DNA of 64,000 nt, from NCBI GenBank assembly GCA_034440635.1, contig JAOTON010000335.1, forward strand, positions 124,001-188,000, read 5' to 3'. Numbering within the stretch: the first letter of the stretch is position 1; the number at the start of each line of letters is the position of its first letter. Below are positions 33,613 through 45,454 of this stretch, piece after piece. Under the pieces are notes generated by a model, which worked only from the letters and a program-made list of their open reading frames with translations, was not told the DNA's origin and did not search any database. The stretch is from Lepas anatifera. Taxonomy: Eukaryota; Arthropoda; Thecostraca; Lepadidae. A program made the translations under genes and the position numbers.

Positions 33613-34359
33613 TGCAACCCCAGCCGCCGAAACTCACCGGCCCGAAATAGGGCGCGGGTAGTGGCCGGACGCCTGCGACCGTTTCCAAGCTAGCCACGGC
33701 CACCAGCACGCAGGCCCTGGGACATGCCTGATGGTGTCGCGAGCGGCGGAACCTGGACCGACGTTCCCCAGCGCCGGCTGCCCAGCCCGGCCCGCCAGGT
33801 AATGGTGCATTGATCGCTACGCACGGGCGGCGGCGGCGGTGCCGGCGACAGGTCAGACCGTCAGATCAGACGACCGCCCCCGCCCCCGCCACCGCCCCCA
33901 GCTCAATATGAGCCAACGTGGTCTTCATCTCAGGCACAATACTAAAACTGCTAGCGCGGCTAATGGCTGCCAAACAAGGAAATGTCGGTAAACGAGGTGG
34001 GGCAACACATTTACGTCCTCCGGCGTTCACAGTTTCCCCCAACATTTCCGATTCTTCAGATATGCGACACAGACCAAAAACCTCCCCAAATTAGTTTTGA
34101 CATTTATTACTGTGCCTTGGAGAGTTTTTGACAAAGTGAATGACTTAAAACACGTCGCTTTACATGCCTGTCAGGTAGGTAATCAACTTGACAGTTTTGG
34201 TGGAAATTGGGAGCATGTCAGGTTAAAGCAACGAATTATGACGTTATTCCTAGCCCATGTATGACGCTTTTCTCTTCTGAAATGGGTGGAACAAGCAAGG
34301 GTTTGACTCAGCTTCTAGAATGGCTAAATCACTTATCTAAACATGATTCGAAAGCTCTT
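33613..34359. other. GC-rich upstream region of SCP
   Basis: 33613-33920 is CpG-rich, with runs of CGG/CCG and CCCCCGCC, as expected around a promoter. Overlapping frames on both strands come from the base composition. From 33950 to 34359 composition returns to AT-rich and nothing is recognised. Confidence 0.5.
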
Positions 34360-35092
34360 GAATATTGAGGTCAACTCAATGATAACTTCACCAGCGGCCA
34401 CCAAATGACCCGTTTTGCAAATGCTTCACTGTCTTGAGTGCTCAGATGTCTTAGAAAAGCATTCTTGGTCACCCTTTAACGGATTCCAGTGGCAATATCT
34501 GCCTTTGACCTATCTGAGGTCATCACAGATCACCAGGGGTTATATCGAGTATTTTGAGGATATATTTTGGCCTAATAAGCTAATGATGATAAAAATCAAG
34601 CTAAAGCTAATGACCTTATGAATTAAATGTCATCGTGTATGTCTCGTCACTGGCTTTCGTTTGGTATACGGCAAGATCACTTTCAGACCTTCCGTGACTT
34701 CAGCTCATGTTAGGTCAAGAGGTTCCCTCTGGAGGTCAAACCACTGGCGGGAGGTCATTATACGCCAAAATTGGAAAAATCTCAAGCATTTCGCTTTTAG
34801 ATGTACTTTACCAGATATCAATAGCTCTAATGGCATGAGAGCTATGCCCAGGTTTCTTAAGCATCGCATATTTTAGTGGAAACTAGCCTGCCGTGACCCA
34901 ACTTGAACTCTGGAGGTCAAGCCATTGACCTGAAAGCTTAAACATGTAAAGTAAATATCATGTGAATTCACACTAGCTTTCAAACGCAATTTGCAGACTT
35001 GCGCTAAACCTCATATTTTTGGAGCTAGAGGGGGCAATCGATGGCCCTGGTGGGGTGAAGGTGGCGCCGGACCCCGGTGGGGTGCAGGTTAA
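34360..35092 (+). mobile_element. TTAA-type element, family C, copy 2 (5'-truncated, diverged)
   Basis: The right end is clear: AGAGGGGGCAATCGATGGCC, GGTGGCGCCGG and GGGGTGCAGG before TTAA at 35089-35092. Internal motifs parallel copy 1, for example CACCCTTTAACGGATTCCAG here against CACCCTTTCACGGATCCCAG at about 25198. The left boundary is uncertain and no left terminus was found. Its right end lies about 1.5 kb upstream of the predicted SCP start. Confidence 0.6.
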
Positions 35093-35790
35093 AGCATATC
35101 GATGATGTGTTACTAAAATATTTGGTGGTGTAACCCTAAGCATGCTTTCTTGAGATGACCAGTGGGAAGAAAATTTTGACGCATTGCTGACTTTGAAATG
35201 CTAACAACGATGCAATTTACCACCACATCTACGTAGGCCCAAGAAATTGATACGTAAAATGCAAACAAATCTAGGTCGAGTCCCAAAATAGTAGGAAACG
35301 TTCCCCCTGTGTCGGGAATTAAAGGGATGCATACTTTCAACAACCCTGGCTTGGGACAAATTTGAGGAGTTCATATGGAGCTTTGACATTGCTTTATATG
35401 TTCTTATCGATAGCTATGATCAAAACAAAACAAAGAAATTAATTTTGAAAATATTCAAGAACATTTACCTGCCGGAAACAACCATTTTCACAGCCTTTTC
35501 CGGCCAGTTAACCGGCTGGTCATCAAACTCAGTCTGTGCTGGATTTTCTGGATTTTCATAAAATGTAGTCTATCTTTCTTTTACTTATAATAAAATTGAT
35601 AATTAAGTAGTTTGGAAAGCCTAATATGTGTCTATCAAAACAGTTAAAATGAATATTTCATGTCTGTATTCGATTCTGTTCGGACTTGCGTGAATGTACG
35701 TATTCTAGGCTGTATTGTGTTTTTCCACCGGTAGCTATTTAAGCAGGACTTTTGGAGCACCCTGGTTCACACATTGTTAGATATACCTGT
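35093..35790. other. Spacer with no recognised feature
   Basis: AT-rich DNA between two TTAA elements. Minus-strand frames at 35113-35389 show no motif. Confidence 0.4.
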
Positions 35791-36617
35791 TTAACACGCT
35801 CATTGATGGAGGTCTGAGCCACCTTCGCCTTTACGGGGGAGGGGGCGGTTACCCGCCCCTCCCCTAAGATCTCGAGAACCACGCTAGATGTCGAAAAACG
35901 GTCAACGGCATTGGGTAGCCGATCCACTTCTGTATCAACATTTTTTAAACCATTGTTGTCAGGTCACATTTAAGGTTACTAGAGGTCAAGACATGCCATC
36001 ATAGGGCTAACATGTAAATGAAGGTTTTCGGCGATTGCATCTGAACAAGTAAAGATAAAGCAAAGCAAATTAAGCCATTTGAATACTTGCAGCAAGCAGA
36101 ATCGAATAATATATAATATGATCTTGCTAGCTCAAATATGGGATTTGACCTGGCCTGAGATCAGGTCAAGATCAAATAAGGTAGAATGCATATCATTAGA
36201 ACTGCAAGGACGAAGCAAATCTAACACAGTTGAAATAAACGCTCTGTCACCATCCATTACTAAGTTCTTTAATTAAACTCATTTTCCCATGTATTTCCAA
36301 TGAAGAGGTTATGACTCGTACCTGGCCTTAGGTAATCGATATAAGAAATACCGGAATCTATTTTAGCAAACTCGGTGGGCCATTATGTGGTATGAATTTC
36401 AATCCGATAAGTCGTTCTGTTCTGACTTATGCTATCTTAAACTTTTTTCAGGTCACATCACTTGACCTGTACTGGTGACCTGACCTGAGATGACCTAACC
36501 TTAACATTTTGTCAAAAGTTGTAAAAAGGATCAGAGGAAAGGTATGCTAAGTATGCCAAGTGTCTTCAAAAAACCCGAGGGGGCGTGTACCCGTCCCCCC
36601 GCCAATGCGCGAGTTAA
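35791..36617 (-). mobile_element. TTAA-flanked element, family A, copy 4 (reverse orientation)
   Basis: TTAA at 35791-35794 and 36614-36617 with termini CACGCTCATTGATGGAGG and CCCCGCCAATGCGCGAG. It reads as the inverse of copy 1 throughout, including GGTGACCTGACCTGAGATGACC near 36474-36494. Intact TTAA on both sides makes this the best evidence for a 4-bp TTAA target. Confidence 0.85.
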
Positions 36618-36671
36618 GGATTATATTTCATGGATCAGTTAGGTACACCAGGAAAGGATAGATATTCGGTG

Positions 36672-36785
36672 CGGAGCTCTGGGTAGCGCAGTCGGCCAGC
36701 GCAAACTCTCGGCTCGATCACGTGACCTTTGAAGTGAGCAAACGGTCGCGGCATCAAGCCCACCCAGGTGCCGGATTAGACGCCA
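36672..36785 (+). repeat. tRNA-derived SINE-like unit
   Basis: CTGGGTAGCGCAGTCGG is a good pol III A-box context (TAGCGCAGTCGG). GGTCGCGGCATCAAGCCCAC looks like a decayed T-arm/B-box (consensus GGTTCGAATCC). CTGGG at the start can pair with CCCAG at about 36763, as in an acceptor stem. The distance between boxes is too long for a plain tRNA, so a SINE or pseudo-tRNA is the better reading. Confidence 0.5.
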
Positions 36786-37137
36786 TACTCAATCCCCAGC
36801 CTTGCTAAACCCTTTCCTTTCGATGCTGTATAACCTCGTAGCTGGTCCATCGGTAAACCTCAAGAGAAAAATTCAAGTTCAGTATTGTTCACGGGACCCT
36901 GTGAGTACTATTAGTATTGACGCTGCAGCCACGATTTCGGAATATTTTGTGCATGGCGTTCACCATTCCCTGACTGTTTATCACAACCGCTTCCAAAGGC
37001 ACAGCTTTAGGAGGCACAGAAACGTTATTGACAGTTCTTCCTCTATGGGCTGTGTGAAGGGGTATCTCAATAGGCCTCACTTTAATGCCTGGATCTCTTG
37101 TTCGGTGATGTCGAATTTAAGTATAGGCTCGCGAGAC

Positions 37138-37476
37138 CAGGGGCGGACGCAGACCCGAGTTTTTTGGGGGGGGCCAAACCCATGTCTGCCTCTCCTCCTG
37201 GGGGGGGTTGGGAGCGAATATTTTTTTGCTCTACAGACCTAGTGTAAACGCCTTTTTTCAGTGCTCGACAGACCTAGTATAAGCTACCTCTCCAAGTGCA
37301 TGATCGCTCTCGGGGGAGGGGGGAGGGGTGGGAGCGATTTTTTTCTCTACAGACCTAGTGTAAACACCTTTTTTCAAAAATTTCTCCGGCGTTTGGGGGG
37401 GACAAAAGATAGTTTGGCCCCCTCCAGCGCTTTGGGGGGGCATGGCCGGAATGCCCTCCCCTAGCGTCCGCCAATG
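37138..37476. mobile_element. hAT-like MITE with perfect 8-bp duplication
   Basis: CGCGAGAC flanks both sides (37130-37137 and 37477-37484). Termini CAGGGGCGGACGCAGA and TAGCGTCCGCCAATG are inverted. Inside, a 'CTACAGACCTAGTGTAAAC' segment occurs twice (about 37217 and 37347) with a third variant near 37267. A reversed relative forms the middle layer of the nest at 57541-57984. Confidence 0.85.
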
Positions 37477-37484
37477 CGCGAGAC

Positions 37485-37759
37485 CCAACCTTCATACAGG
37501 GGTCAGATAACATGATCTTCTCATGCAGCCCATAGTAATTTCCTTCTCATAGCATCTTCTGCATCCCGCCGGCCCTTCGATTCTTCGGTTCGCTGCGACT
37601 GCTCTCTCCTAATGGCTCTGACCACAAAACAGAGTCCTGAGAAGCATATTTCTCACCCACTGAACGTGCTCTGTCCAGGAAATATCGGTACGACGGTGTC
37701 ACCCCTTACTAAGACGAAATTTAGTCGCAAGCTCACCGGTCAGGTAACAATTAGGAAAC

Positions 37760-37798
<39 letters not shown>

Positions 37799-38651
37799 AA
37801 CTGAACATAAGCAAAGGAACAGGGTGGTAGGGAGTTCATAGCCCTCCAACAGGTATTCCAAATTCTTAACCATTAACATTATGATGTTGACTGGAGAGAA
37901 GTGACGTAAAATCACGCCTTGCCCCTTCCCCCAATGTTCTGCGCGTTCCACGCCAATAGAACTGAAAATAATGCCACCGTATCATGTATAAACCATCCCT
38001 TTAAATCGTCGCTGAGAGGTATCATTTATCAGCAGATTATTTTTAACGCACCGTGATCGAGTCAAATTGGGTGTAACCATAAGAGTTTGCCTATGCGCTC
38101 CGTGTGTGCAGTTTCTGGGTGGTGGGTGAGATATTTACCTCATCTTCACGTCATTTTTGAAACGGAAATATCCAAAATCATTCATTAAAATGGCTTCTGG
38201 GCCCAAAAATACGTAACTTACCGGAACGCCTGTTACTAACCTGGAAACTCTCAAAAACCGCAGAGCTAAATTGTTCGAAGCCTTCACTGTCAAATGTCAT
38301 CAAAATGCTCTAACTAGACACTTGCACTTTCCTCCTGCCTCCCGTACTTCAGCAGGGCCCTCATTGAGACGGAGAGCCCCTTATCCCGTTCTAGCAAAAA
38401 GAGAACGGTATAGGAAATCAGCCGAATTCCAGATGCTAGAGCTCTTCAACAAAGGAATATGTACGTACATGCCACCGCCGTCATGATTGGCCCTTTGGTT
38501 CTTAATGTCTTTTTACTTACGTTTCCTTGCAATGCATGTGCATTGGCGTTCTCAGTGTAGTCTTTTTAGGTATGATTTGTAAGATTCCTACTTTTAGCCA
38601 TTGGCTTCCACGCAATGCTTGAACTGTGATGTTTTATGTATTAATATGCCT

Positions 38652-38653
<2 letters not shown>
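37485..38653. other. Spacer holding a GA microsatellite
   Basis: Contains (GA)n at about 37764-37796. No gene or other repeat is recognised in the rest. Confidence 0.6.

Positions 38654-38706
<53 letters not shown>
38654..38706. repeat. (TC)n microsatellite
   Basis: About 53 bases of uninterrupted TC dinucleotides. Confidence 0.97.
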
Positions 38707-38708
<2 letters not shown>

Positions 38709-39019
38709 AAAATATAGAAAAATCGAGACAAAAATCGGCCTTGATGTCGTCCGTGCAAGTAAATCCCACCATGCGATACTAAGAGAAGTACCTAAACAGA
38801 CATAAGTGGATGATAACGCTTCAAAAAGACTCTGCACGTCTCACAAACACCATCGTATCGTATGTTTGCTTACATACACAAAATAATGGTACCCGTACTT
38901 GCCCCCCTGCCCCACTCATTTAACAGCACGAATATAAGGCTCTACCATCCCTAACGCTAAACACATTGGCATTTCGATACGCCACACTATCCCTCCCCGC
39001 CGAGGCTCTTGCCGTCGTC

Positions 39020-39410
39020 AGCGCCCTGCGACCGTGACCTCTGTCACCTCTGTGTCCCGCGGGCATGAGCTGATACAGGTGATTGGAGGCCGCTGATTGG
39101 TGGAGGTGGGTTCACATCCTTTCCGAGAAAAGCAGCATAATTTTTCGACAAAAATGGTGGAGTCGTAAAATATGCACATTAAACGTCATTCAAAAACCAT
39201 GTTCACAACTTCTTAGCTACAATTTGCTGTCTATTGGCTTTATCATTTCCTTGCTATTCAATGCTGCTTTCCGGCACATAAGAGATGGCGACCAATTTTG
39301 CTGAAGTCAGCAGCATCAAGGCGGGCTTCTGCTGAGTGGAGAGAAATGGGTCCAACCCGAGGGTAACCAAGGAAGGCGGCGGGAGCGAGCGTTGCGATGT
39401 AAAGCTTATA
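39020..39410 (+). repeat. Dispersed repeat, copy 1
   Basis: Similar in order to 48890-49265. Shared blocks include GTGACCTCTNTNACCT, a 'GTCTATTGGCTT' type block, 'GCTGAAGTCAGNAG' and 'TTCTGNTGANTGGAGAG'. It is diverged and I cannot see ends or coding capacity. No class is assigned. Confidence 0.45.
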
Positions 39411-40439
39411 AACTTCTCCTAGATATCACCACCTAGAGTACAAGCAGAGTCCAATTGCACTTGCCGCGTCTCGGTGATGAGTGAGTGAAAGGTCACGAAC
39501 TTCAGACGAAACGCAAAACATTATCATGTTCTTTTGGGCACTTGTCTGTCTATTTTTTATCACTCGTGAGAGACGGCACAAGTTTTCACCGTTAAAGGTA
39601 TTTTATGCTCTGCTAGATGCGAAAAATTTGGCAGCTCTTGATACGTTCTAAAGTATGTGTGATTGCGGTCCACTGCTTTGGAGCTTTGTCCCGCTGGTCA
39701 AATTGTTATACGTTCTATAGTTATGTGCACGGTCGTGATTCAATCTCATCTGAGGAGGGAATGGGTGACTTATTGGATAAAATTCCTGTCTTCTGTGTTC
39801 AGGTTCCGGCAGAGTCTCTGAATAAGTTGATCTGATCCCTCAAATCCCTCCCAACAGGGTGAGAGTTGGCGACACTGTATGACCTTGGCAGTTGGTGCGT
39901 CGCTAAACCCCAACAATTATTATTTACAATCTTGTCTGAAGGCTAGCGAAGTTTTTCTTTTCCTTTGCTCCGTTTTCGTCGTTTTTCTTACTGCCCAGTG
40001 CATCTCGGACCATTTACGCCTCAGCTATCAACAAGCTTGTAACACTGATGAAGTGTGTATATTACCTATGGAGATACGGTGAGAGAAAGAAGCAAAGAGA
40101 TACAATTGGGCTTGATGAGAGAATAATAGTAAAATTTCAATGTTTTCTGCAGCTCAATTTGGTTAGAGAGTATGACAAAAATCTGCAGCCTCAATGACAT
40201 CATTATAAAACTTTGTTTGAGCCCTGGTGACTCTCATTTGCTCGAGTTAAATGAGTGACAAAGCCTCGTCTACACAATGTTCAAACCTTTTTCGTTTTTC
40301 CGTTCACTGGTTCAGTGGTGGAGATCGAGGGTGCACGCTCCGACACCCTTAATCCGCGACAAGATATGAGATTCACAGACCCTTAGCAGTGGGTTGGTAA
40401 AAGCTTAAGTGTGGGTGAACTTTTTTCATGCTTGCTGAT
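39411..40439. other. Spacer with no recognised feature
   Basis: AT-rich, motif-free short frames. Nothing to annotate. Confidence 0.4.
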
Positions 40440-40620
40440 GCCAACTAACGAATGCGGAGAGATTCAGCTGAAGCAAAGAGGTGGGACTTTGACTAATATG
40501 TCCCGAGGTTTTGCATACAGGGGAGCCTGCCTGTGGCCGGAACTCTCTGATCCTACTACCTGGCACGTCATACGCCGACTTAGCTGCCCTGAATCCTTAC
40601 CGTGCCGAAGTTCCCGTACT
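40440..40620 (+). pseudogene. Possible LINE C-terminal tail fragment
   Basis: A frame here reads KQRGGTLTNMSRGFAYRGAC and then LWPELSDPTTW. A '.RsFaYRGa.LWN.LP' motif closes many non-LTR retrotransposon polyproteins. The match is short and the usual N-S-L-P is replaced by P-E-L-S, so this is a tentative call. Confidence 0.35.
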
Positions 40621-41877
40621 TAATCCCGGTTCGTTGATGCTAACCAGACTAACTTCACATATCGTCCCAGCGCAGACTCGATAACAATGCCAAGTGGGCT
40701 TTCTGAATCTGAACTTCTGCTCTTCATTACAGAGTAGCAGAGCTTGTTTGGCTGGATAATGCCGACAGTGGCCTGTATTAGCTAGTTGGCTAAAACAGGG
40801 GACGAAAGACTCGTTGGTCTTGATAAAAAAGTGCGATCGTGCCAAATCTGACTACAGGTAAACACCGTAAAGTAATTTTTGGCATTAGGGGGACTACATG
40901 CATGGCTTCTTTATTAGACTTTGGTTACGAGTAGATAACTCTAAGGATAATTGACAAGAGTTATTTTTCCTGTACAGGCTTTGATAAGACGGATAAGTGA
41001 CCATGACCATGGATGTTCCTTGATAATTGCTGCTGGAAATTTTATTTAGCGGATTTATTCAGTAACATTTAGTACCGCAGTCATCGATATTTTCAGAATA
41101 CCTTTTATGGAATTTAGGTGGTCTGGTCATCTCATGATTTTTTGGGATAAGCTCCTTAATTTTTTACCTAGTAGGTGGTCTAAGCTCGATAGTCTCGCGG
41201 CTCATTAGCCTTAAAACTCGAATACACACCACTTTGTTTGAAGCTTGAGCCCTGATTTAAATCACACCATGCTTCCTTTGACACAGGCAAGCTGTCTCCA
41301 AAGTCAAAATGTGATGTGACCCCAGGAAGTTTATTTGTCAAGAAAAGCTGAGTAACGCTGAGTTTAAAGAAAACCCCTTATGCGAAGCAATTGGTTTTCG
41401 GGAGGTTCTTTAAGATCGGAAGCAGCCTTCACATTTTTTACTTTTGCAATTTTACGTCTCCTGTAAAGATTATTCATGTGAGATGCAGGCTTCTTTACAT
41501 TATCAGGCAAACATATAGGCAACACAAAACATTTGTAATGTTTCGCACATTCCCTCATCTCACTTTTTCAGTGCAGTCAAAAATAATGTGCACAGCTCCA
41601 CAGCGAGAACATTTGCTCTATCTAGGAAACCACCGAGTACTCATTTCTCATATATATTTTGTCTAACTTATTGCGGGCTCTGTTTTTTAGATCAAAGCTT
41701 CACTAAAGTCATCAATGGTCTTATCACAGAATCTTCTTCCCCACTATCCAAACAAGGGATTCCCGCAACGACGGGTTCATTCGGGTTGAAGCCAGAATTT
41801 GACATCCCACATTGCACAGGGATGGTCACACGCTCAGGTCACCCTTTTACCAAAAGTTGCCAGCCTGTCTACCTCGG
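40621..41877. other. Spacer with no recognised feature
   Basis: No supported feature. The 200-residue frame starting at 41588 has no motif and runs into the hairpin and the tRNA-like unit. Confidence 0.4.
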
Positions 41878-41914
41878 GTTAATATTACATATTACTACAA
41901 TATGTAATATTAAC
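41878..41914. repeat. Perfect 16-bp AT-rich hairpin
   Basis: GTTAATATTACATATT (41878-41893) and its exact inverse (41899-41914) flank a 5-nt loop. GTTAATATCTA is then repeated twice just downstream. Confidence 0.85.
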
Positions 41915-41977
41915 GTTAATATCTACATTAATATGTTAATATCTAGCATTAGTAAATATAAAACCTACATTCCCCGA

Positions 41978-42088
41978 GCCCCGGAGCGTCTTGGGGGAAC
42001 CGATCTCAAGCTTTCACTAATGCACTGCCACTGCACGGTTTTCTGTGCTGGCCGGAGCCAAACGCTCTACCAACTGAGCTATCGGGGC
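41978..42088 (-). repeat. tRNA-derived SINE or pseudo-tRNA
   Basis: The minus strand starts GCCCCGATAGCTCAGTTGG with a perfect A box (TAGCTCAGTTGG) and a D-arm. 111 nt later, CCGGGGC can close the acceptor stem. The B box is decayed (CGGTTCCCCC) and the anticodon arm cannot be folded normally because of extra sequence. This is therefore not called as a functional tRNA. Confidence 0.5.
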
Positions 42089-42561
42089 GGCAATTTCGCA
42101 TATTATCTCTCTGCTACTCCACAAATAGTCCCCAGCGGTGGGTCCATCTGCCCAGGGAGAAGTTCTTCAGTGGTACATTTATCATCATAAGTGGCTTCAG
42201 AAAGATCACGTACCTCTCCCCATGATTCGATTTACTCGGGTAAGTTCCGGCATTGCGAGGCTTTTCAGGTCCTATCGTCAATAAAAGACTGCAGGTAAAA
42301 GTTAAAATAATCACACATACATCACAAGTAAAACATCACACTCTGGCTCTCACGGTATTTCTAAAACCTCTCTTGTAGGGGGCAAGACTGAAGGCGTTAC
42401 GTAATTCCGGTGATAAGGAATTGTACGGACATGGACTCGTCCGACTCCTCAACACAGCCCCCTCCCCAACTACCCCCTGGAGCCACCCCGGCCACCCCCT
42501 GAAACGTCGCTTCCCCCTTTCCCCAGGAGTTAGTATCAGTGCCCCTCTGATAGGTCACTAC

Positions 42562-43726
42562 TTAACCCTATTTCCGGCAGGGGGCTAATATTGCCCCCTC
42601 AGGTTTTTCAAGAATATCTCCGAAACGGCTTGCGATAGAACTTTGAAACTTCCTGACTTTTCCTAAAACTAGTACAGGCGGTTTTCTGAAATTGTCAATA
42701 TTATATATTTACCAGGGGCGGAGCTATGGCTGGGTTTTTGGGGAGGTTCTATCCACAAACCAAGTATTATCGTATGCGATGGGTTCTTTGTAAAGGAAGC
42801 CGTCTCGCTGATCCTGATACCAGTTATATGGTTTTATTATATCTTTTTTATGTGAGATGATAGTGCATTCACAATTGTCACTATTTGTATTCATCAGGGG
42901 CGGTTACGCAGTTCAAAATGGGGGAATGTTATCAAGAAGGACTAAACGTTAGTAAGTGAGAAGACTGCTTACAGCCGTGCCAGGGCGAATACAATTGGGT
43001 ATATGAAAATTCAAAATAGTTATAACCAAATTCTAGATTACCAGAGGCGTGTCCAGTCACTACACATTTTCAAAATGCATATTCCAGCCAGTATCACCGC
43101 CGCGACTCAATATCGTTGTATATTAAAAATGTGTTTCCAATCACCCCACCCCCCCCACGACGAGTCCTTGATCCGCCTATGTCACCCTCTTTCCCAGAGC
43201 TGCCATGGGAGGGTAAAATTATCAGAAATAAATTTAACTAGTCGAGGGACTAATATACTCATGCATACCACTCGCATATTGTTGGTATGTATTTTCCCCA
43301 CTGTTTTACCTTACTGCATCCACCCCTGATGAGTTTTTCCTTTTTTCATTTATTTATGTGTCAAGATGCCAAGCAGTATATCACGGCTTTTAATCCGCGT
43401 AACAAAACTTTTAGGTTGTATATATTTCCTCATAGTCCTGGTCCTGGAACTGCCATTGAATTTCGAATTTTTGCGTAACTCGAGTATATGACAATTTTGG
43501 GTCAATTATTTGTAAATCTGACTAGTTTTGTGAAATCGTACACAGAGACAAGGGTTATGGAAAATCTAAAAATACACAAAAATTGTATATTTTGCACGAC
43601 CTTCTCCTTAAAAATCAAAATTTTGAAATTTTCTTTTCGCGGTTAGATTACGAGATCTTAGGGTGGGGCCGATATTGCCCCCCTGCCGGAAATAGGGGTA
43701 GCCGAGCCTGACGGAAATAGGGTTAA
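42562..43726 (-). mobile_element. TTAA-flanked element, family E, copy 2 (reverse orientation)
   Basis: TTAACCCTATTTCCGGCAGG at 42562 and AAATAGGGTTAA at 43723-43726. It is the inverse of copy 1 at 4099-5283 along its whole length, 1165 against 1185 bp. Near this left end the CAGGGGGC...GCCCCCTC palindrome gives the same terminal hairpin. Intact TTAA stands on both sides. Confidence 0.85.
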
Positions 43727-44113
43727 GAGCTGACCGCTTGACCCAGATAGTGCCCCCTGACTAAATTCCCCTCCAATCCGAAAATCATAGATCATAGAAA
43801 TTCCGGTTGTATTGCGAGAGCTTACCAAGTGGGAATATAACATTCGCGTGGATGATCCTTCTTATTTAGCACAACCATAAGTCGCTGGCAGCCAGGTCTG
43901 GGGAGCAGGGAGCGTTCTGCAGCTCTTCAATCTCATTTCTTTGCGGAAATTCCGTCACAACGGACGGCGGTGGGATGCAGAGAGGTGTCATCATGAAAGA
44001 AGATAAACTCCCTTCAGCCTTGTGAAGACAATGACTACAGCAATTCCAGCGAGAAAATGGTTTTAGAGGTTGTTCATAAATGACGTCACGCGCTGAGGTG
44101 AAGGGGTTGGCCA

Positions 44114-44284
44114 AAAAGTGACGTGCGATGACGTGGCAGGGTGAGGAGGGAAGGGGAGAGTTAGCCGAAAAGTGACGTGCGATGACGTGGCAGGGTGAGG
44201 GGGAAGGGAGTTGCCGAAAAGTGACGTGCGATGACGTGGCAGGGTGAGGAGGGAAGGGGAGAGTTAGCCGAAAAGTGGCGTGCC
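44114..44284. repeat. Minisatellite, period about 54/49/54 bp
   Basis: Units beginning AAAAGTGACGTGCGATGACG start at 44114, 44168, 44217 and 44271 (the last partial and mutated). Each contains two TGACGTG motifs, CRE-like half-sites. The 5 bp missing in unit two is a deletion in the GAGAGTTAG part. Confidence 0.88.
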
Positions 44285-44585
44285 ATGGCACGGCTTGGGC
44301 TTAGCCGCCGGTGATTAGTTCTTACTGTTGAGTTGTTATTTCGTTTGTTGGGGAAGGTGGCAGAATTTGTTAAGTCTTGTCTTGCTTTGTTTTGTTTTGT
44401 TTTGAAGGTGGTAGAATTCGTTTGTGGAAGAAGCTGCCAAGAATTGGAACGGAGGCCGGGAGGAATGAATTCTCCTTTAGGGCGGCTTGGAATATCAGGC
44501 TTGAAGCCCTATCATCGAAAAATGTAGCATGACCATGATATACATCAGGCCTAGTAGAGATATATGACTTTAATGAGGGTAGGCA

Positions 44586-44810
44586 GGGGCGTGGGATTTC
44601 CGAAAATCAGCTTAGGGTGCCCAAATTTGAAAAAGTTCAAAGGCATCGTATAAAAAGATAAATTATAATGTTATCTTTATTTTAGCTATTACACAGTCTT
44701 TTTAGTAAGGAAAATGATAGAAAATATAATTTAAAGGTTATTTTAACATTACCTTGATTTTTCATTGCGGATGCGTGGGCACTCAAAAGAGAAAAAAGTT
44801 CATGCCCTTG
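44586..44810. mobile_element. Possible hAT-like MITE
   Basis: Begins CAGGGGCGTGGGATT and may end at GAACTTTTTTCTC-inverse / CATGCCCTTG. No target duplication was found, so the call is weak. Confidence 0.3.
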
Positions 44811-45454
44811 CATAGTACCGCTCATTAAGGTCCGAGCAACAACTCATCACTGTCCGAAATCGTTCAGCTACCGCTTCCACTGACATATGCCGTGTCATAA
44901 ATATTTTCCAACGAAATCTTAACAGTATACAACTATAACTTATTAAAATAATAAGCAGTAACTAACTAAGAACACGACGTCACCCGGAAGATTAATAGCG
45001 GAACATTGTAGCATAGGAAAAACATTTTAGGTCTAAAAATAGAAATTTGAACAACTGCGATTAGACAGTCGTCCACAGTGTTTTCCGTCTACCTGGAGGC
45101 TGTATGGCGACAGCATCGAAAATATGTGATAGGCGAATAGCCCAAAAGCCCATGCTAATGGAAAATGTATGGAAAAGGAAAAGGTATGTATATGCCATTA
45201 AAGTATACATACCTACTCAGTTAACTGCCGCATTGATCCTGTAACTTACCTTGAACCATACTTGTTCACACGGTCAGAACTACTTATCTCCCCTCCTCAA
45301 ATAATAATGTTAGCACCTTAAGCTTCTAGTGGTGGGTACACATGCAATGCCAGCTAGCTATTTGTCACATGTACTGTGTGTGCTGCATTGCCAGTGTATG
45401 CCAATTGAAGAAGTCTTGAAAAGCTGCATCATGTACCCGAAGCACACTGCTTCA
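44811..45454. other. Spacer with no recognised feature
   Basis: No supported feature. Confidence 0.4.

Noticed and set aside
33345..33709. Several overlapping frames at the SCP promoter
   Set aside because: CpG-rich DNA has few stop codons on either strand; promoter signals fit better than a gene.
41978..42088. Functional tRNA gene
   Set aside because: A box and acceptor pairing are present, but the B box is decayed and the anticodon arm cannot be folded.
41588..42190. Longest plus-strand frame in the window, 200 residues
   Set aside because: No known motif. It runs through an AT hairpin and the inverse of a tRNA-like unit, which would not be coding.
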